Shown in pieces: positions 25,258 through 33,527 of a stretch of DNA of 64,000 nucleotides (positions are counted from its first letter, which is position 1; each line of letters begins with the position of its first letter). The DNA is from Solirubrobacter taibaiensis (lineage in GTDB: Bacteria; Actinomycetota; Thermoleophilia; Solirubrobacterales; Solirubrobacteraceae): assembly GCA_027587225.1 (NCBI GenBank), contig JAPDDQ010000023.1:49785-113784 (forward strand), in the 5' to 3' direction. The position numbers and the translations under genes were made by a program. A model generated the notes under the pieces. The model was not told the DNA's origin. It worked only from the letters and a program-made list of their open reading frames with translations, and did not search any database.

Positions 25258-26535
25258 TCAGCTGAGCGAGCGGAGCACGAACGGTCCGAGGGTGCCCGCG
25301 AACGCCCGCGTGAGGTGGCTGCCGTCCTTGCGTACGAGCACGCCGCCGATCACCGAGGGGCACTTGCTCGCGTCACAGAAGTACGGCGTGAAGTCGAGGA
25401 TCCTGACGCGGCCGCCGGCGGCCCGACGCTGCGGATCGGGTGGCAACGCCGTGCTGCGCGGCACTGCGCAGACAGAGCCGATCGTGGCGCCTGCTCGCAG
25501 GCGGCGGTCCACGCACGTCGTTTCCGGCTCGACCGCTTCGGGTGTGGCGCGAAGCACGTAGATCCGGCGGATGCTCGCGGGCAGCGAGCGAAGGGCCTCG
25601 CGGGCGCCGGTGACCGGGTCGCCCTCGAAATCCACGCTGGCGCGCGCGGCGACGAAGACCGTGTGGATCTCCCGGTGGTCCACGAGGAAATCCCGGACCT
25701 GTCCGACCCAGCGGCGGCACTCGGCGGTCTCCGCGCGCGCTCGGCGCTTCGCTCCCGCCGTGTTGAACGGGCAGCCCGCACGCGACAGCGAGATGGCGCG
25801 CCACCGCTTGGACTGGGCGACGACCTCGATCGCCGCTCGCCATTGCTCGGCGTGGCTGTCACCGAGCAGGGCGATCGTGCTCCTGGCGCGGTCTGCGGCG
25901 ACACCGAAGTAGCAGGGGTAGACGAGTCCGACGGGGTTGTAGGGAGCGCACGGCGCATTCGGGATCAGCAGCGCATCGTCGGGTGTGGGGGTCACCACGG
26001 TGCGGAGCGACGGGTTCTCGCACGTGCGTCCTGGTGCGCGGGCCGCGGCGCCGAAGCACTCGGGTGCGGCGAACAGGCGGGCGCGGGCATCGACCTCGGG
26101 CAGTTGGTCGACCCCGCCATTCCAGCGCGACGCCACCGACCACTTGAACGGGCCGAAGGGAAGCCCGACGTCCGTCGGGGTGAACGCGGCCGTGAGCGTG
26201 CGTCCCTGGTGCGTCACGGTCGCGGCGATCCGGCCTGGCCGGCCGGACGGCACGAGCGGGACGCGGCGCAGAATCGGCCGTCCTTTCGCAGCCGCGACGC
26301 AGAGGGCGGTGCTCGTGTTCGCGTGCGTGAGCGTCAGGCACAGGGCGTTGGGGCCGCGGTGGTGGAGCTGGCTGGGCTCCCACGCGCCCCCGCGCGTGGT
26401 GATCTCGAGGTGGAGCTCCGTCCCTTCTTGGCCCAGTGAAGCGGACGCGATGTCCAGCGGCCCGACCTGAGGGTTGGCCGGCGACTCGTACACGACCGGT
26501 GCTGGATTCCACGGCGGTGGGGGCGCCTCGAACAC
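25258..26535 (-). CDS. SGNH-domain protein (OatA C-terminal-like) without a signal peptide
   Basis: 425 residues. The SGNH catalytic domain covers about 220-425: block I TIALLGDSHAEQWRAAIEVV and the Asp/His block LVRKDGSHLTRAFA. The N-terminal 200 residues are Pro-rich with beta-rich, Cys-containing segments. SGNH domains of this type normally follow an acyltransferase-3 membrane domain and act outside the cell. This one starts at GTG 26535 with an in-frame TAG four codons upstream and no secretion signal. TAGGCT lies 6 bases before the GTG, supporting that start. Confidence 0.75.
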   Translation of the reverse strand: MFEAPPPPWNPAPVVYESPANPQVGPLDIASASLGQEGTELHLEITTRGGAWEPSQLHHRGPNALCLTLTHANTSTALCVAAAKGRPILRRVPLVPSGRPGRIAATVTHQGRTLTAAFTPTDVGLPFGPFKWSVASRWNGGVDQLPEVDARARLFAAPECFGAAARAPGRTCENPSLRTVVTPTPDDALLIPNAPCAPYNPVGLVYPCYFGVAADRARSTIALLGDSHAEQWRAAIEVVAQSKRWRAISLSRAGCPFNTAGAKRRARAETAECRRWVGQVRDFLVDHREIHTVFVAARASVDFEGDPVTGAREALRSLPASIRRIYVLRATPEAVEPETTCVDRRLRAGATIGSVCAVPRSTALPPDPQRRAAGGRVRILDFTPYFCDASKCPSVIGGVLVRKDGSHLTRAFAGTLGPFVLRSLS

Positions 26536-26541
26536 ATCGGC

Positions 26542-26547
26542 AGCCTA
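26542..26547 (-). promoter_or_regulatory. TAGGCT -10-like element, leaderless spacing
   Basis: Minus-strand TAGGCT ends 6 bases before GTG 26535, which supports a leaderless transcript of the SGNH gene. It overlaps the in-frame TAG upstream of that gene. Confidence 0.4.
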
Positions 26548-26669
26548 AACCGCAGCGGTCGAAGGACGCTCGGAGCCGTCAAGTGCTCCGCCGGCCGGCC
26601 GGAGTCGAGGGGGCGCGTCAAGGGGTCTCCCGGGTGGTTCGGCCGCGACACGGCGGCGAGGGTCGCCAC

Positions 26670-27716
26670 ATGCACGCTCCCAGCACCCGCACCGCCCCGC
26701 ACGGGCGGCGCACCACTCGCCGCCGCCTGCTCGCCGCCACGGCCACGATCGGCGCGATCGGCGTCGCCACGCCCGCAACCGCCGGCGCGCAGGCGCCGCC
26801 GTCCTGCGCGACCGACGGCGCCATCGGACTCGCGTACGCGGAAGGCGTCAACTGCCGCACCGTCGAGCTCGACGGCCACCCGCGGCGCTTCCTCGTCTAC
26901 GTGCCGCAGACCGCGCCGCCGGCGGGCACCCGTCGACCCGTCGTGTTCATGTTCCACGGCAGCAGCGGCACCGGCGAGCAGTTCCTCGGCATGTCCGGCT
27001 GGCGCGAGCAGGCCGACGCGACGGGTCTGATCGCGGTGTTCCCGACCGGGCTGCGCTACCGCGTCCTCGACTCCGGTCGCCTGACCACCAAGTGGAACGG
27101 CTTCGAGCTCGCAGAGCAGATCGACACCTCAGAGCTCCCACCGGGCTCCGATCCCGGAGCGCCGGTGCCCGCCGACGACGTCGGCTTCGTCGACACGATG
27201 ATGGCCGACCTCCGCGCCCGGCTGCCGATCGACGGCCGCCGCGTCTACGCCTCCGGCTTCTCCAACGGCGCGGACTTCACGGCTCGCCTGTCGATCGACC
27301 GCTCGGACAAGCTGGCGGCCGCCGCCTACTCCGGCGGCGCGCTGCCGTTCGCCGCGACGCCCGACCGGGCCGTTCCCACCCTCGTCACCGTCGGCACCGA
27401 CGATCCCAAGATCATCGAGCAGGTCGACCCGACCCTCCCCGCGCTACCGCTGGACCCGGTGGACATCCTCACCACCGCGGGCCTCACCGACGTCCTCGGG
27501 CGCTACCACGCGACGTTCGGACTCGATCCGAGCCTCTACAGCGTCGTCGCCGAGCCGACCTCGACGACGTTCCGCTGGCCCGCGGGTCGCCCGCAGTTCA
27601 CGTTCGCGATGCTCGCGGGCGTCCGCCATCAGTACCCGAACGGCGGCAACAACCCGAACGGCTTCGCCGCCGCCCCACAGTTCTGGGACTTCTTCCGCGA
27701 GCACCGCCTGCCGTGA
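26670..27716 (+). CDS. Secreted polyhydroxybutyrate depolymerase/feruloyl-esterase-like hydrolase
   Basis: 348 residues. A twin-arginine-like signal (RRTTRRRLLAATATIGAIGV) starts the protein. An alpha/beta hydrolase follows, with VVFMFHGSSGTGEQF (oxyanion loop), the nucleophile Ser in ASGFSNGADFTARL and the His in GVRHQYPNGG. This is the LpqC/PHB-depolymerase esterase family. GAGGG lies 7 bases before ATG 26670. Likely exported by Tat and active on polyester or feruloyl bonds; the natural substrate is unknown. Confidence 0.82.
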   Translation: MHAPSTRTAPHGRRTTRRRLLAATATIGAIGVATPATAGAQAPPSCATDGAIGLAYAEGVNCRTVELDGHPRRFLVYVPQTAPPAGTRRPVVFMFHGSSGTGEQFLGMSGWREQADATGLIAVFPTGLRYRVLDSGRLTTKWNGFELAEQIDTSELPPGSDPGAPVPADDVGFVDTMMADLRARLPIDGRRVYASGFSNGADFTARLSIDRSDKLAAAAYSGGALPFAATPDRAVPTLVTVGTDDPKIIEQVDPTLPALPLDPVDILTTAGLTDVLGRYHATFGLDPSLYSVVAEPTSTTFRWPAGRPQFTFAMLAGVRHQYPNGGNNPNGFAAAPQFWDFFREHRLP

Positions 27717-27720
27717 GCGC

Positions 27721-28554
27721 TCAGCACGCGGTCGACGCCCCGAGCTCGTCCAGGATCGCCCGGCCGATGGGCACGCGCGCCGCGGCGTGCTCGGGGCGCG
27801 TGATGTCGAGGTTCAGCGCGAACGTCCACGTCGTCGGCCCACGCTGCACCCATCCGACCCACCAACCCAGCTGGGGCGTGGTGGTGAACACATAGCCCGT
27901 CTTCCCGCGCAGGACCGCGCACGCGCCACGCTCGAGCACGAGGATGTCGGCGACCTCGCGCACGGCGCGCCGCGACACGGGCAGGGCCCCGTGGCTCAGG
28001 CGGTCCAGGAACTGCACCTGCTCTCGCGCGGAGATCGCGAGCGGGCCGTCGAGCCAGAAACGGTCCACTTCGGCGCCCGCCACGTCGTGGTTGCCGTAGC
28101 GCAGCCGCGCGAGCTCCCGGGTGTAGACCGGCAGGCCGATCGCGCGAGCGATGCGCTGGAAGATCGGGATGCAGGAGTTGATCAGCGCGGTCGCGAGCGT
28201 GAGGTCGCCCTCGCACACGACGGGCAGGAACGGCGCGCCGTTGACGAGGACGTTCGGGTTCGGGCCGGGATACGGCTGGTCGGGTCCCGAGGCCACGCCG
28301 CGGTCGATCGCGAGCAGCGCGTTCGGGATCTTGAACGTGGACGAGGGCAGAAAGCGCCGCGCGCTCCGGTGGGCGCCGATGAGCCAGGTGCGGGGACGGC
28401 TGCCGGAGCGCTGGACGACCATCGTGCCCGTCGTGCCCACAGCCGCGAAGTGGCGCTCGAGGTCGGGGCGCTCGACCGTGTCGGCCAGCGCGGAGGGGGC
28501 CGAGAAGAGCAGTGTCAGCGCGAGCGCGGTCAAGAGCGTACGAATGCTGTGCAT
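27721..28554 (-). CDS. Class D (OXA-type) beta-lactamase family protein
   Basis: 277 residues with a signal peptide (residues 1-24, ending SALA). The class D motifs are in order: S72-T-F-K75 (nucleophile and general-base Lys), S127-C-I129 at the SxV position, Y153-G-N155, W167xxG170 and K218-T-G220. The residue equal to OXA Val120 is Ile, a small change near the carbamylated Lys. It is probably a periplasmic or exported penicillin-interacting hydrolase. It is divergent from a LysR gene, the AmpR-like arrangement. Activity on antibiotics is not shown by sequence. Confidence 0.85.
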   Translation of the reverse strand: MHSIRTLLTALALTLLFSAPSALADTVERPDLERHFAAVGTTGTMVVQRSGSRPRTWLIGAHRSARRFLPSSTFKIPNALLAIDRGVASGPDQPYPGPNPNVLVNGAPFLPVVCEGDLTLATALINSCIPIFQRIARAIGLPVYTRELARLRYGNHDVAGAEVDRFWLDGPLAISAREQVQFLDRLSHGALPVSRRAVREVADILVLERGACAVLRGKTGYVFTTTPQLGWWVGWVQRGPTTWTFALNLDITRPEHAAARVPIGRAILDELGASTAC

Positions 28555-28593
28555 GCTCCGAACCCCACCACCGCATCGGGTCTGGGGCAACAC

Positions 28594-28617
28594 CAAGATC
28601 GTCTTGCTGCAAGATCG
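28594..28617. promoter_or_regulatory. LysR-type T-N11-A operator between beta-lactamase and lysR
   Basis: TCTTGC-T-GCAAGA at 28602-28614 is a 6-bp inverted repeat with one central base and exactly fits T-N11-A. The octamer CAAGATCG occurs twice in direct orientation, at 28594 and 28610, 16 bases apart. It lies in the 99-base divergent intergenic region. Confidence 0.6.
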
Positions 28618-28653
28618 ACTTCGATCGGTTCGATAGATACCGTGATCGTCTCG

Positions 28654-29580
28654 ATGGACCTCGTGCGACACCTTCGCTGCTTCGTCGCGGTCGCCGAGGA
28701 GCTGCATTTCGGGCGGGCCGCGGCACGGCTGCACATGGCCCAGCCTCCGCTCTCGCAGCGGGTGCGCGCGTTGGAGACCGCGCTCGGAGCGCGGCTGCTG
28801 GACCGCACGAGCCGTCGTGTCTCGCTCACCGCGGCCGGGCGCGCCCTGCTGCCGGAGGCGCGCGCGCTGCTCGCCCGCGCCGACGCGCTCGGCGAGCTGG
28901 TGGCCGATGCCGCGGCCGACGCCGCGCGGCCCGTCCTGCGCGCGGCGGTGACGGCGGACCTGCCCGCCGAGGTGGTTGCGGCGCTGCATCGCGCCTTCCG
29001 GTCCCGCGCGCAGGTGGTGCTCGAACTCGCGCCGAGCAGCCCGGCGGTGATGCGGCTGGAGCTGGGCAGCGGCGAGTTGCACGCCGCGGTCGTCCGTCAG
29101 CCCGCGAGCCTCCCGGCCGGCGAAGTGGTGCTCACGGTGACCGCACGGCTCGGTGTGTTGCTGCGCGACGACGACCCGCTGGCGGGGCAGGCCGACGTGG
29201 CCCCGGACGAGCTCGGCGAGCGGGTCCTCGTACGCCCGGCGGACGCCGCGGGGACGGAGGACCTGCTGGCCGGGCTCGCCGCGCACGGATGGGTGCCCTC
29301 GGAGACCGCTCCGGCGCCCGATGCCGAGTGGGCGCGCGCCCTCGTGCTCGCGGGTGACGCGGTGCTGCTGACCGAGCAGCCGCCGGTCGAGGCGGCCGGA
29401 CTGCGCTGGCGGCCGGTCGTGGCGCCGTTGACGGCCCGCTGCTCGGTGGTGCTCGCCGACCCTGACCTTCCGGGCGCCGCTGACTTCACGAGCGCCGCTC
29501 GCGAGGCGCTCGTGGAGACGGGCGGCTGGACGCCGCCCGCACGTCGCGCCGAGCCGCCGCCGGAAGGCTGGCTGGGATGA
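28654..29580 (+). CDS. LysR-family transcriptional regulator
   Basis: 308 residues. The N-terminal winged HTH is standard (RHLRCFVAVAEELHFGRAAARLHMAQPPLSQRVRALETALGARLLDRTSRRVSLTAAG). A periplasmic-binding-like effector domain follows, then a Pro-rich tail. ATG 28654 is preferred over GTG 28642. It is divergent from a class D beta-lactamase gene and coupled by ATGA to a class A-like hydrolase gene. It likely controls both through the T-N11-A site upstream. Confidence 0.87.
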   Translation: MDLVRHLRCFVAVAEELHFGRAAARLHMAQPPLSQRVRALETALGARLLDRTSRRVSLTAAGRALLPEARALLARADALGELVADAAADAARPVLRAAVTADLPAEVVAALHRAFRSRAQVVLELAPSSPAVMRLELGSGELHAAVVRQPASLPAGEVVLTVTARLGVLLRDDDPLAGQADVAPDELGERVLVRPADAAGTEDLLAGLAAHGWVPSETAPAPDAEWARALVLAGDAVLLTEQPPVEAAGLRWRPVVAPLTARCSVVLADPDLPGAADFTSAAREALVETGGWTPPARRAEPPPEGWLG

Positions 29581-30374
29581 GCGTCGAGCGGACCATCAAG
29601 TCGGTGCTCGCCGCCGCCGGCGCCGAGGGACAAGTCCATGTCGTCGACGTCGACGACCCCACCCGCGAGGTGGCCATCGGCGCCGATGTCCCGCTGGTGC
29701 TGTCGTCGGTGTTCAAGGTGCATCTCGTCCTGGCCATGCTGCGCGCGGGCGACGCCGGGCGCGATCTGCGGGAGCGCGTGCAGGTCGGCGAGGCGCGCAC
29801 CCCGGGATCGCCGGGCCTCGCGATGCTGGCCGATCCGGTCGAGATCTCGCTGCGCGACCTCGCGGCGCTCGCCCTGACCGTGTCGGACGTGGCGGCGGCC
29901 GACGCCTTGTTCGACGCGCTCGGGGGCGAGCCGGCCCTGCGCGAGCCGCTCGCGCCGCTCGGGCTTCGGGCCACGTCGCTGCACGGCTGCTGCCGCGACC
30001 TCTTCGCCGCCGTCGCGGGAGCCGAGGATCAGGCGGTGAGCCGGGCGACCCCGCGTGACCTCACACGGATTCTGGCGCTCATCTGGCGTGACGAGGCCGC
30101 GACGCCGGCCGCCTGCGCCCAACTGCGCCTGCTGCTGCGCGGGCAGGCGCTGCGCCCCCGGATCGCCGCGGGGTTCCTCGATCAGGGGTGGCGAACGGCC
30201 ACCAAGAGCGGGACGCTGCCGGGCTTGCGCAACGACATCGGCGTGGTCGAGCGCGACGGGCGCCGTCACGCGGTGGCGATCAGCGTGCGCACGGCCGAAG
30301 GCACGCCGCCCACGCCCGGTGACGACGCGCTGCTCGGCCGTCTCGCCCGACTCGCCGTCGACGCGCTCGGCTAG
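29577..30374 (+). CDS. Class A beta-lactamase-like serine hydrolase, no signal peptide and no Glu166 motif
   Basis: 265 residues. It has S44-V-F-K47 in the SxxK position, S103-D-V105 where class A enzymes have SDN, and K210-S-G212 as the KTG/KSG box. The omega-loop ExxLN motif carrying Glu166 is absent; the region reads LHGCCRDLF. No export signal is visible, so it would be cytosolic unless secreted another way. It may be a penicillin-recognising or unrelated amidase rather than a lactamase. It is coupled by ATGA to lysR. Confidence 0.72.
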   Translation: MSVERTIKSVLAAAGAEGQVHVVDVDDPTREVAIGADVPLVLSSVFKVHLVLAMLRAGDAGRDLRERVQVGEARTPGSPGLAMLADPVEISLRDLAALALTVSDVAAADALFDALGGEPALREPLAPLGLRATSLHGCCRDLFAAVAGAEDQAVSRATPRDLTRILALIWRDEAATPAACAQLRLLLRGQALRPRIAAGFLDQGWRTATKSGTLPGLRNDIGVVERDGRRHAVAISVRTAEGTPPTPGDDALLGRLARLAVDALG

Positions 30375-31471
30375 GTCCGGATGGGCAACCGCGCCGCGCG
30401 GGCGAGCACGACCGCGGTCGCCAGCATCGCGCCGACCAGCGCGACCGCCAGGGCGGCACGGGCGTCGACACGCTCGGCCAGCACCCCCGCGGCGGCGGCG
30501 CCCGCGGCGTTGCCGAGGCGCAGCGTCGCTCCGGCCCAGCCGAAGCCTTCCGCCCGCATGGGCGCCGACGCGCGTGCGGCGAGGTCGAGCAGCAGCGTCA
30601 CCGAAGCGTTGGCCAGCACCGCTCCCGTGACCGCGATCGCCAGCGTGACCCCGACGACGCCGGGCGCCAGCGGGACGAGCGCGCACGCCGCCAGCAGCAC
30701 CGGCACCCGCGCGCGGAGGCGGCGAGCCAGCGGGACGGAGGGGTTGCGCGGCGCAAGCACCAGATCCCCGACGATCCCGCCGACGAACAGCGCCGCGGTC
30801 ACCACGCCGGTAAGGCTGTCGCGCCCCGCTTCGAGCGCCACGGCCACAGCGCCGACGCCCAGCGCGCCGTAGATCACGCCGAGACCGCCGATGGCGGCCT
30901 GGACACCGGTGACGGACCGCAGTCCGCCGGGTGCTGCGCGGTCGCGCGGCCGCGCGACCTTGGGCACCACGAACACGAGTCCGGCACCGCCGGCGCAGCC
31001 GAGCACGACGAGGGCCACCAGCGCCACGCCTGGCTCGGTCGCGGCGGCCACGGCCGCAGCGATCAGCGGGCCCAACACGAACGCCCCGTCCTGCAACGCG
31101 GTGTCGGCGCCGAAGATGAACGGCTGACGCTCGGCGGCCACGTCGCGCGCCCACAGCCACCGCGTGACGACCGTGATCGCCGGCGCGGTCAGGCCGAGCG
31201 CGAGCACGGCGGGGGCAAGCAGCGCGTCGGGAGCGCTGAGCACGAGCGCCGCGCTCCCGGCGTGCGCGGCCGCGACGCCCGGCAAGCCGGCGACGCCGAC
31301 GCGATCCACCAGCCGGCCCTGGACGATCCGGGCGACGGCTACGCCGACTGACAGCAGCGCGACGGCGAGGCCGCCGTCCGCGATCGAGGCGGTCCGGCCC
31401 TCCACGAGCAGGAGCACCGCCAGGCTGAGGCCACCGACATGGAGCCGGGTGACGCTCGCGAGGATGAGCAC
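30371..31471 (-). CDS. MFS transporter
   Basis: 366 residues with about 12 membrane helices, very Ala/Val/Leu-rich. MFS-like loops include GRLVDRVGVAGLP after helix 2 and LRLGNAAGAAAAGVLAERVDARAA late in the protein. The start is placed at GTG 31471 because GGGAGG lies 5 bases upstream; GTG 31492 is possible. It converges on the class A-like gene by a 4-base overlap. The substrate is unknown; it could export the compound that LysR senses. Confidence 0.75.
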   Translation of the reverse strand: MLILASVTRLHVGGLSLAVLLLVEGRTASIADGGLAVALLSVGVAVARIVQGRLVDRVGVAGLPGVAAAHAGSAALVLSAPDALLAPAVLALGLTAPAITVVTRWLWARDVAAERQPFIFGADTALQDGAFVLGPLIAAAVAAATEPGVALVALVVLGCAGGAGLVFVVPKVARPRDRAAPGGLRSVTGVQAAIGGLGVIYGALGVGAVAVALEAGRDSLTGVVTAALFVGGIVGDLVLAPRNPSVPLARRLRARVPVLLAACALVPLAPGVVGVTLAIAVTGAVLANASVTLLLDLAARASAPMRAEGFGWAGATLRLGNAAGAAAAGVLAERVDARAALAVALVGAMLATAVVLARAARLPIRT

Positions 31472-31511
31472 GCGCGCCTCCCGACAACCCACATGGCCAT
31501 GGTGGCAGGCG

Positions 31512-32264
31512 TCAGATCGGCGTGAGCGTCCCCTCGAGGTGACCGTGGACGGCAAAGCGGTCTTCGGCCTCGCCGAACGTGACCTTCGAAGGCAGCAGGA
31601 TCGGCTGCTTGAACTGCACGTCGACGGCGAACGCGTCCGGGAGCCGCAGCGACGCCAGGCAGCGCGCCTTCGTCCACATCCCGTGGGCGATCGCGCGCGG
31701 GAAGCCGAGCGCCTTGGCGGAGAGCGCGTGCAGGTGGATCGGGTTGTGGTCGCCGGACACGGACGCGTAGCGGCGGCCTAGATCGTCCGCGATGCGCCAC
31801 TGGGCGGTCACCGGCGGCGCCTCGAACTCCGGGCCCCGAGGGACCGACTCGTCCCCGGCGCCGCGCTTGAGGTTCGTCGCGAACCCCTGCCAGATGAGCT
31901 CGCCGCCGACTCGCGCCTCGGTGACGAAGTCGAACGTCTTGCCGCGGCGGTGCGGCGCGAAGCTTTCGACACGAGCGGTCAGGGTCAGTTCCTCGCCGAG
32001 CAGGAGCGGGCGCTGCTGAACGATGCGATTCGCGATGTGGACGACGCCCACGGCGCTGAACGGGGCGCGCGCCAGCAGCGCCATGTGCAGCGGGAACGCA
32101 AGGACGTGCGGGTACGTCGGCGGGAGCTCGTCGCGCAGCGTGAAGCCGCACAGGTGCGCGTAGTCGGCGAGGTGGTCGGCGTCCACCGTCAGCTCGCGGG
32201 TGAGCAGGTCGCCGGGCAGGCCGTCGCCCCGCCCGGGCAGGGCGGCCTTCAGCAGGGTGAGCAT
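31512..32264 (-). CDS. MaoC-like double-hotdog (R)-3-hydroxyacyl dehydratase, HtdX-like
   Basis: 250 residues. It has an N-terminal hotdog and a C-terminal MaoC hotdog with the hydratase motif YASVSGDHNPIHLHALSAKALGFPRAIAHGMWTKA (Asp/His dyad). It matches mycobacterial HtdX in size and layout. It dehydrates 3-hydroxyacyl thioesters. It is the last gene of a five-gene operon and overlaps the fabG stop by one base. The gene order equals Mycobacterium Rv0241c-Rv0242c-Rv0243-Rv0244c. Confidence 0.85.
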   Translation of the reverse strand: MLTLLKAALPGRGDGLPGDLLTRELTVDADHLADYAHLCGFTLRDELPPTYPHVLAFPLHMALLARAPFSAVGVVHIANRIVQQRPLLLGEELTLTARVESFAPHRRGKTFDFVTEARVGGELIWQGFATNLKRGAGDESVPRGPEFEAPPVTAQWRIADDLGRRYASVSGDHNPIHLHALSAKALGFPRAIAHGMWTKARCLASLRLPDAFAVDVQFKQPILLPSKVTFGEAEDRFAVHGHLEGTLTPI

Positions 32265-33523
32265 CAGGCCCCCAGCAGCGACTGGCCGCACACCCGGACG
32301 ACGTTGCGGTCCACGCCCGAGCCCGCGAGCCACGCGACGGTCTCGGCCACGTCGACCGGGAGCCCGCCCTGGCGCAGCGAGTTCAGGCGCCGCCCGACCT
32401 CCCGCACCCCGACCGGCATCGCCGCGGTCATCGCGGTCTCGATGAAGCCCGGAGCCACGGCGTTGATCGTGATCCCGCGCTCCAGCTCAGCGTCCGTAAC
32501 CAGGTCGATCAGACCGGCCTTGGAGGTCGCGTAGTTCGTCTGGCCGGCGTTGCCGGCGATCGCGCTCAACGAGGACACGCACACGATCCGGCCCTCGTCG
32601 CTGAGCACCGGCAACAGCGCCGCGGTGATCCGCTCGGGCGCGAGCAGGTTCACCTCCATCAGCGACTGCCAGCGATCCTCGGGCATCTTGGCCAGCGTGC
32701 GGTCCTTGGTCACGCCCGCGTTGTGCACGACGATGTCGAGCCCGTCGGAGAACCGCTCCGCCAGCTGCGCCGGGGCATCCGGGTCGGTGATGTCGAGTTC
32801 CAGCTCCGCGTTCTGCAGATCGAGCCGGACGACGTTCGCGCCCTCGCGCTCGAGCACGTCCGCGATCGCCGCGCCGATCCCGCGCGAGCCGCCCGTGACC
32901 AACGCGGTCCGGCCGCCCACCGACCGCTCCTTACCCGCACCCACCCGGATGACCTGGCCGGAGACGTACGCCGAGCGCGGCGTGAGCAGGAACTTCAGCG
33001 TCGGCCCGATCCGCTCCTCCGCGCCCTCCTCGACGTGGACGAGGTTCACGGTCACGCCGCGCGTCCCGACCTCCTTGCCGAGCGAACGCGTGAAGCCCTC
33101 CAGCGCCCGCCGGCCGCCGCCGAGCACAATCACGCGCCCGCTGCGCTGCAGCCGCCCGACCGTCGGATAGAAGAACCGCTGCAACTCGACCAGGTCCGCC
33201 GACTCGACGATCCCCGTCGCGTCGAACACGAGCGCCTTGAACTTGTGGTCCGCCGGGGCGGCGGGATTGAACACCGCGGCGTCGAGCCCGGCTCGCGCGG
33301 CCAGGTCCCGCACCGGGTCGTCCAGCGCCGTCGCCGAGTCGGCGCGCAGCTCGGCCAACACCCGCGCCGCGGCCTCGGCCACGCGCCCGGCGCCGCCGAG
33401 CAGCACGCGCCCGCCCACCTCGGACGAGCCGCGGTCCAGCTCGACGGGCTGCGGGAGCCCGATCTTCTTGCCGACCGTGGAGGTGACCGGCATCCGCATC
33501 AGCTGCGTGTAGAGATCAGCCAT
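32264..33523 (-). CDS. fabG4: 3-oxoacyl reductase with N-terminal flavodoxin-like domain, FabG4 type
   Basis: 419 residues, the high-molecular-weight FabG class. Residues 1-200 form a degenerate Rossmann domain. Residues 205-419 are an active SDR: ALVTGGSRGIGAAIA, HNAG in VVHNAGVTK, Ser in VCVSSLSAIAG and YATSK as the YxxxK. It reduces 3-oxoacyl-CoA or -ACP. The operon supplies matching dehydratase, thiolase and acyl-CoA dehydrogenase. Confidence 0.88.
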   Translation of the reverse strand: MADLYTQLMRMPVTSTVGKKIGLPQPVELDRGSSEVGGRVLLGGAGRVAEAAARVLAELRADSATALDDPVRDLAARAGLDAAVFNPAAPADHKFKALVFDATGIVESADLVELQRFFYPTVGRLQRSGRVIVLGGGRRALEGFTRSLGKEVGTRGVTVNLVHVEEGAEERIGPTLKFLLTPRSAYVSGQVIRVGAGKERSVGGRTALVTGGSRGIGAAIADVLEREGANVVRLDLQNAELELDITDPDAPAQLAERFSDGLDIVVHNAGVTKDRTLAKMPEDRWQSLMEVNLLAPERITAALLPVLSDEGRIVCVSSLSAIAGNAGQTNYATSKAGLIDLVTDAELERGITINAVAPGFIETAMTAAMPVGVREVGRRLNSLRQGGLPVDVAETVAWLAGSGVDRNVVRVCGQSLLGA

Positions 33524-33527
33524 CGCG

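Noticed and set aside
26334..26957. A frameshifted signal peptide upstream of the SGNH gene
   Set aside because: None of the three minus-strand frames between 26536 and 26669 encodes a hydrophobic secretion signal.
29097..31487. A 796-codon minus-strand ORF across the class A-like gene and MFS gene
   Set aside because: Low-complexity Arg-rich translation overlapping well-supported genes on both strands.
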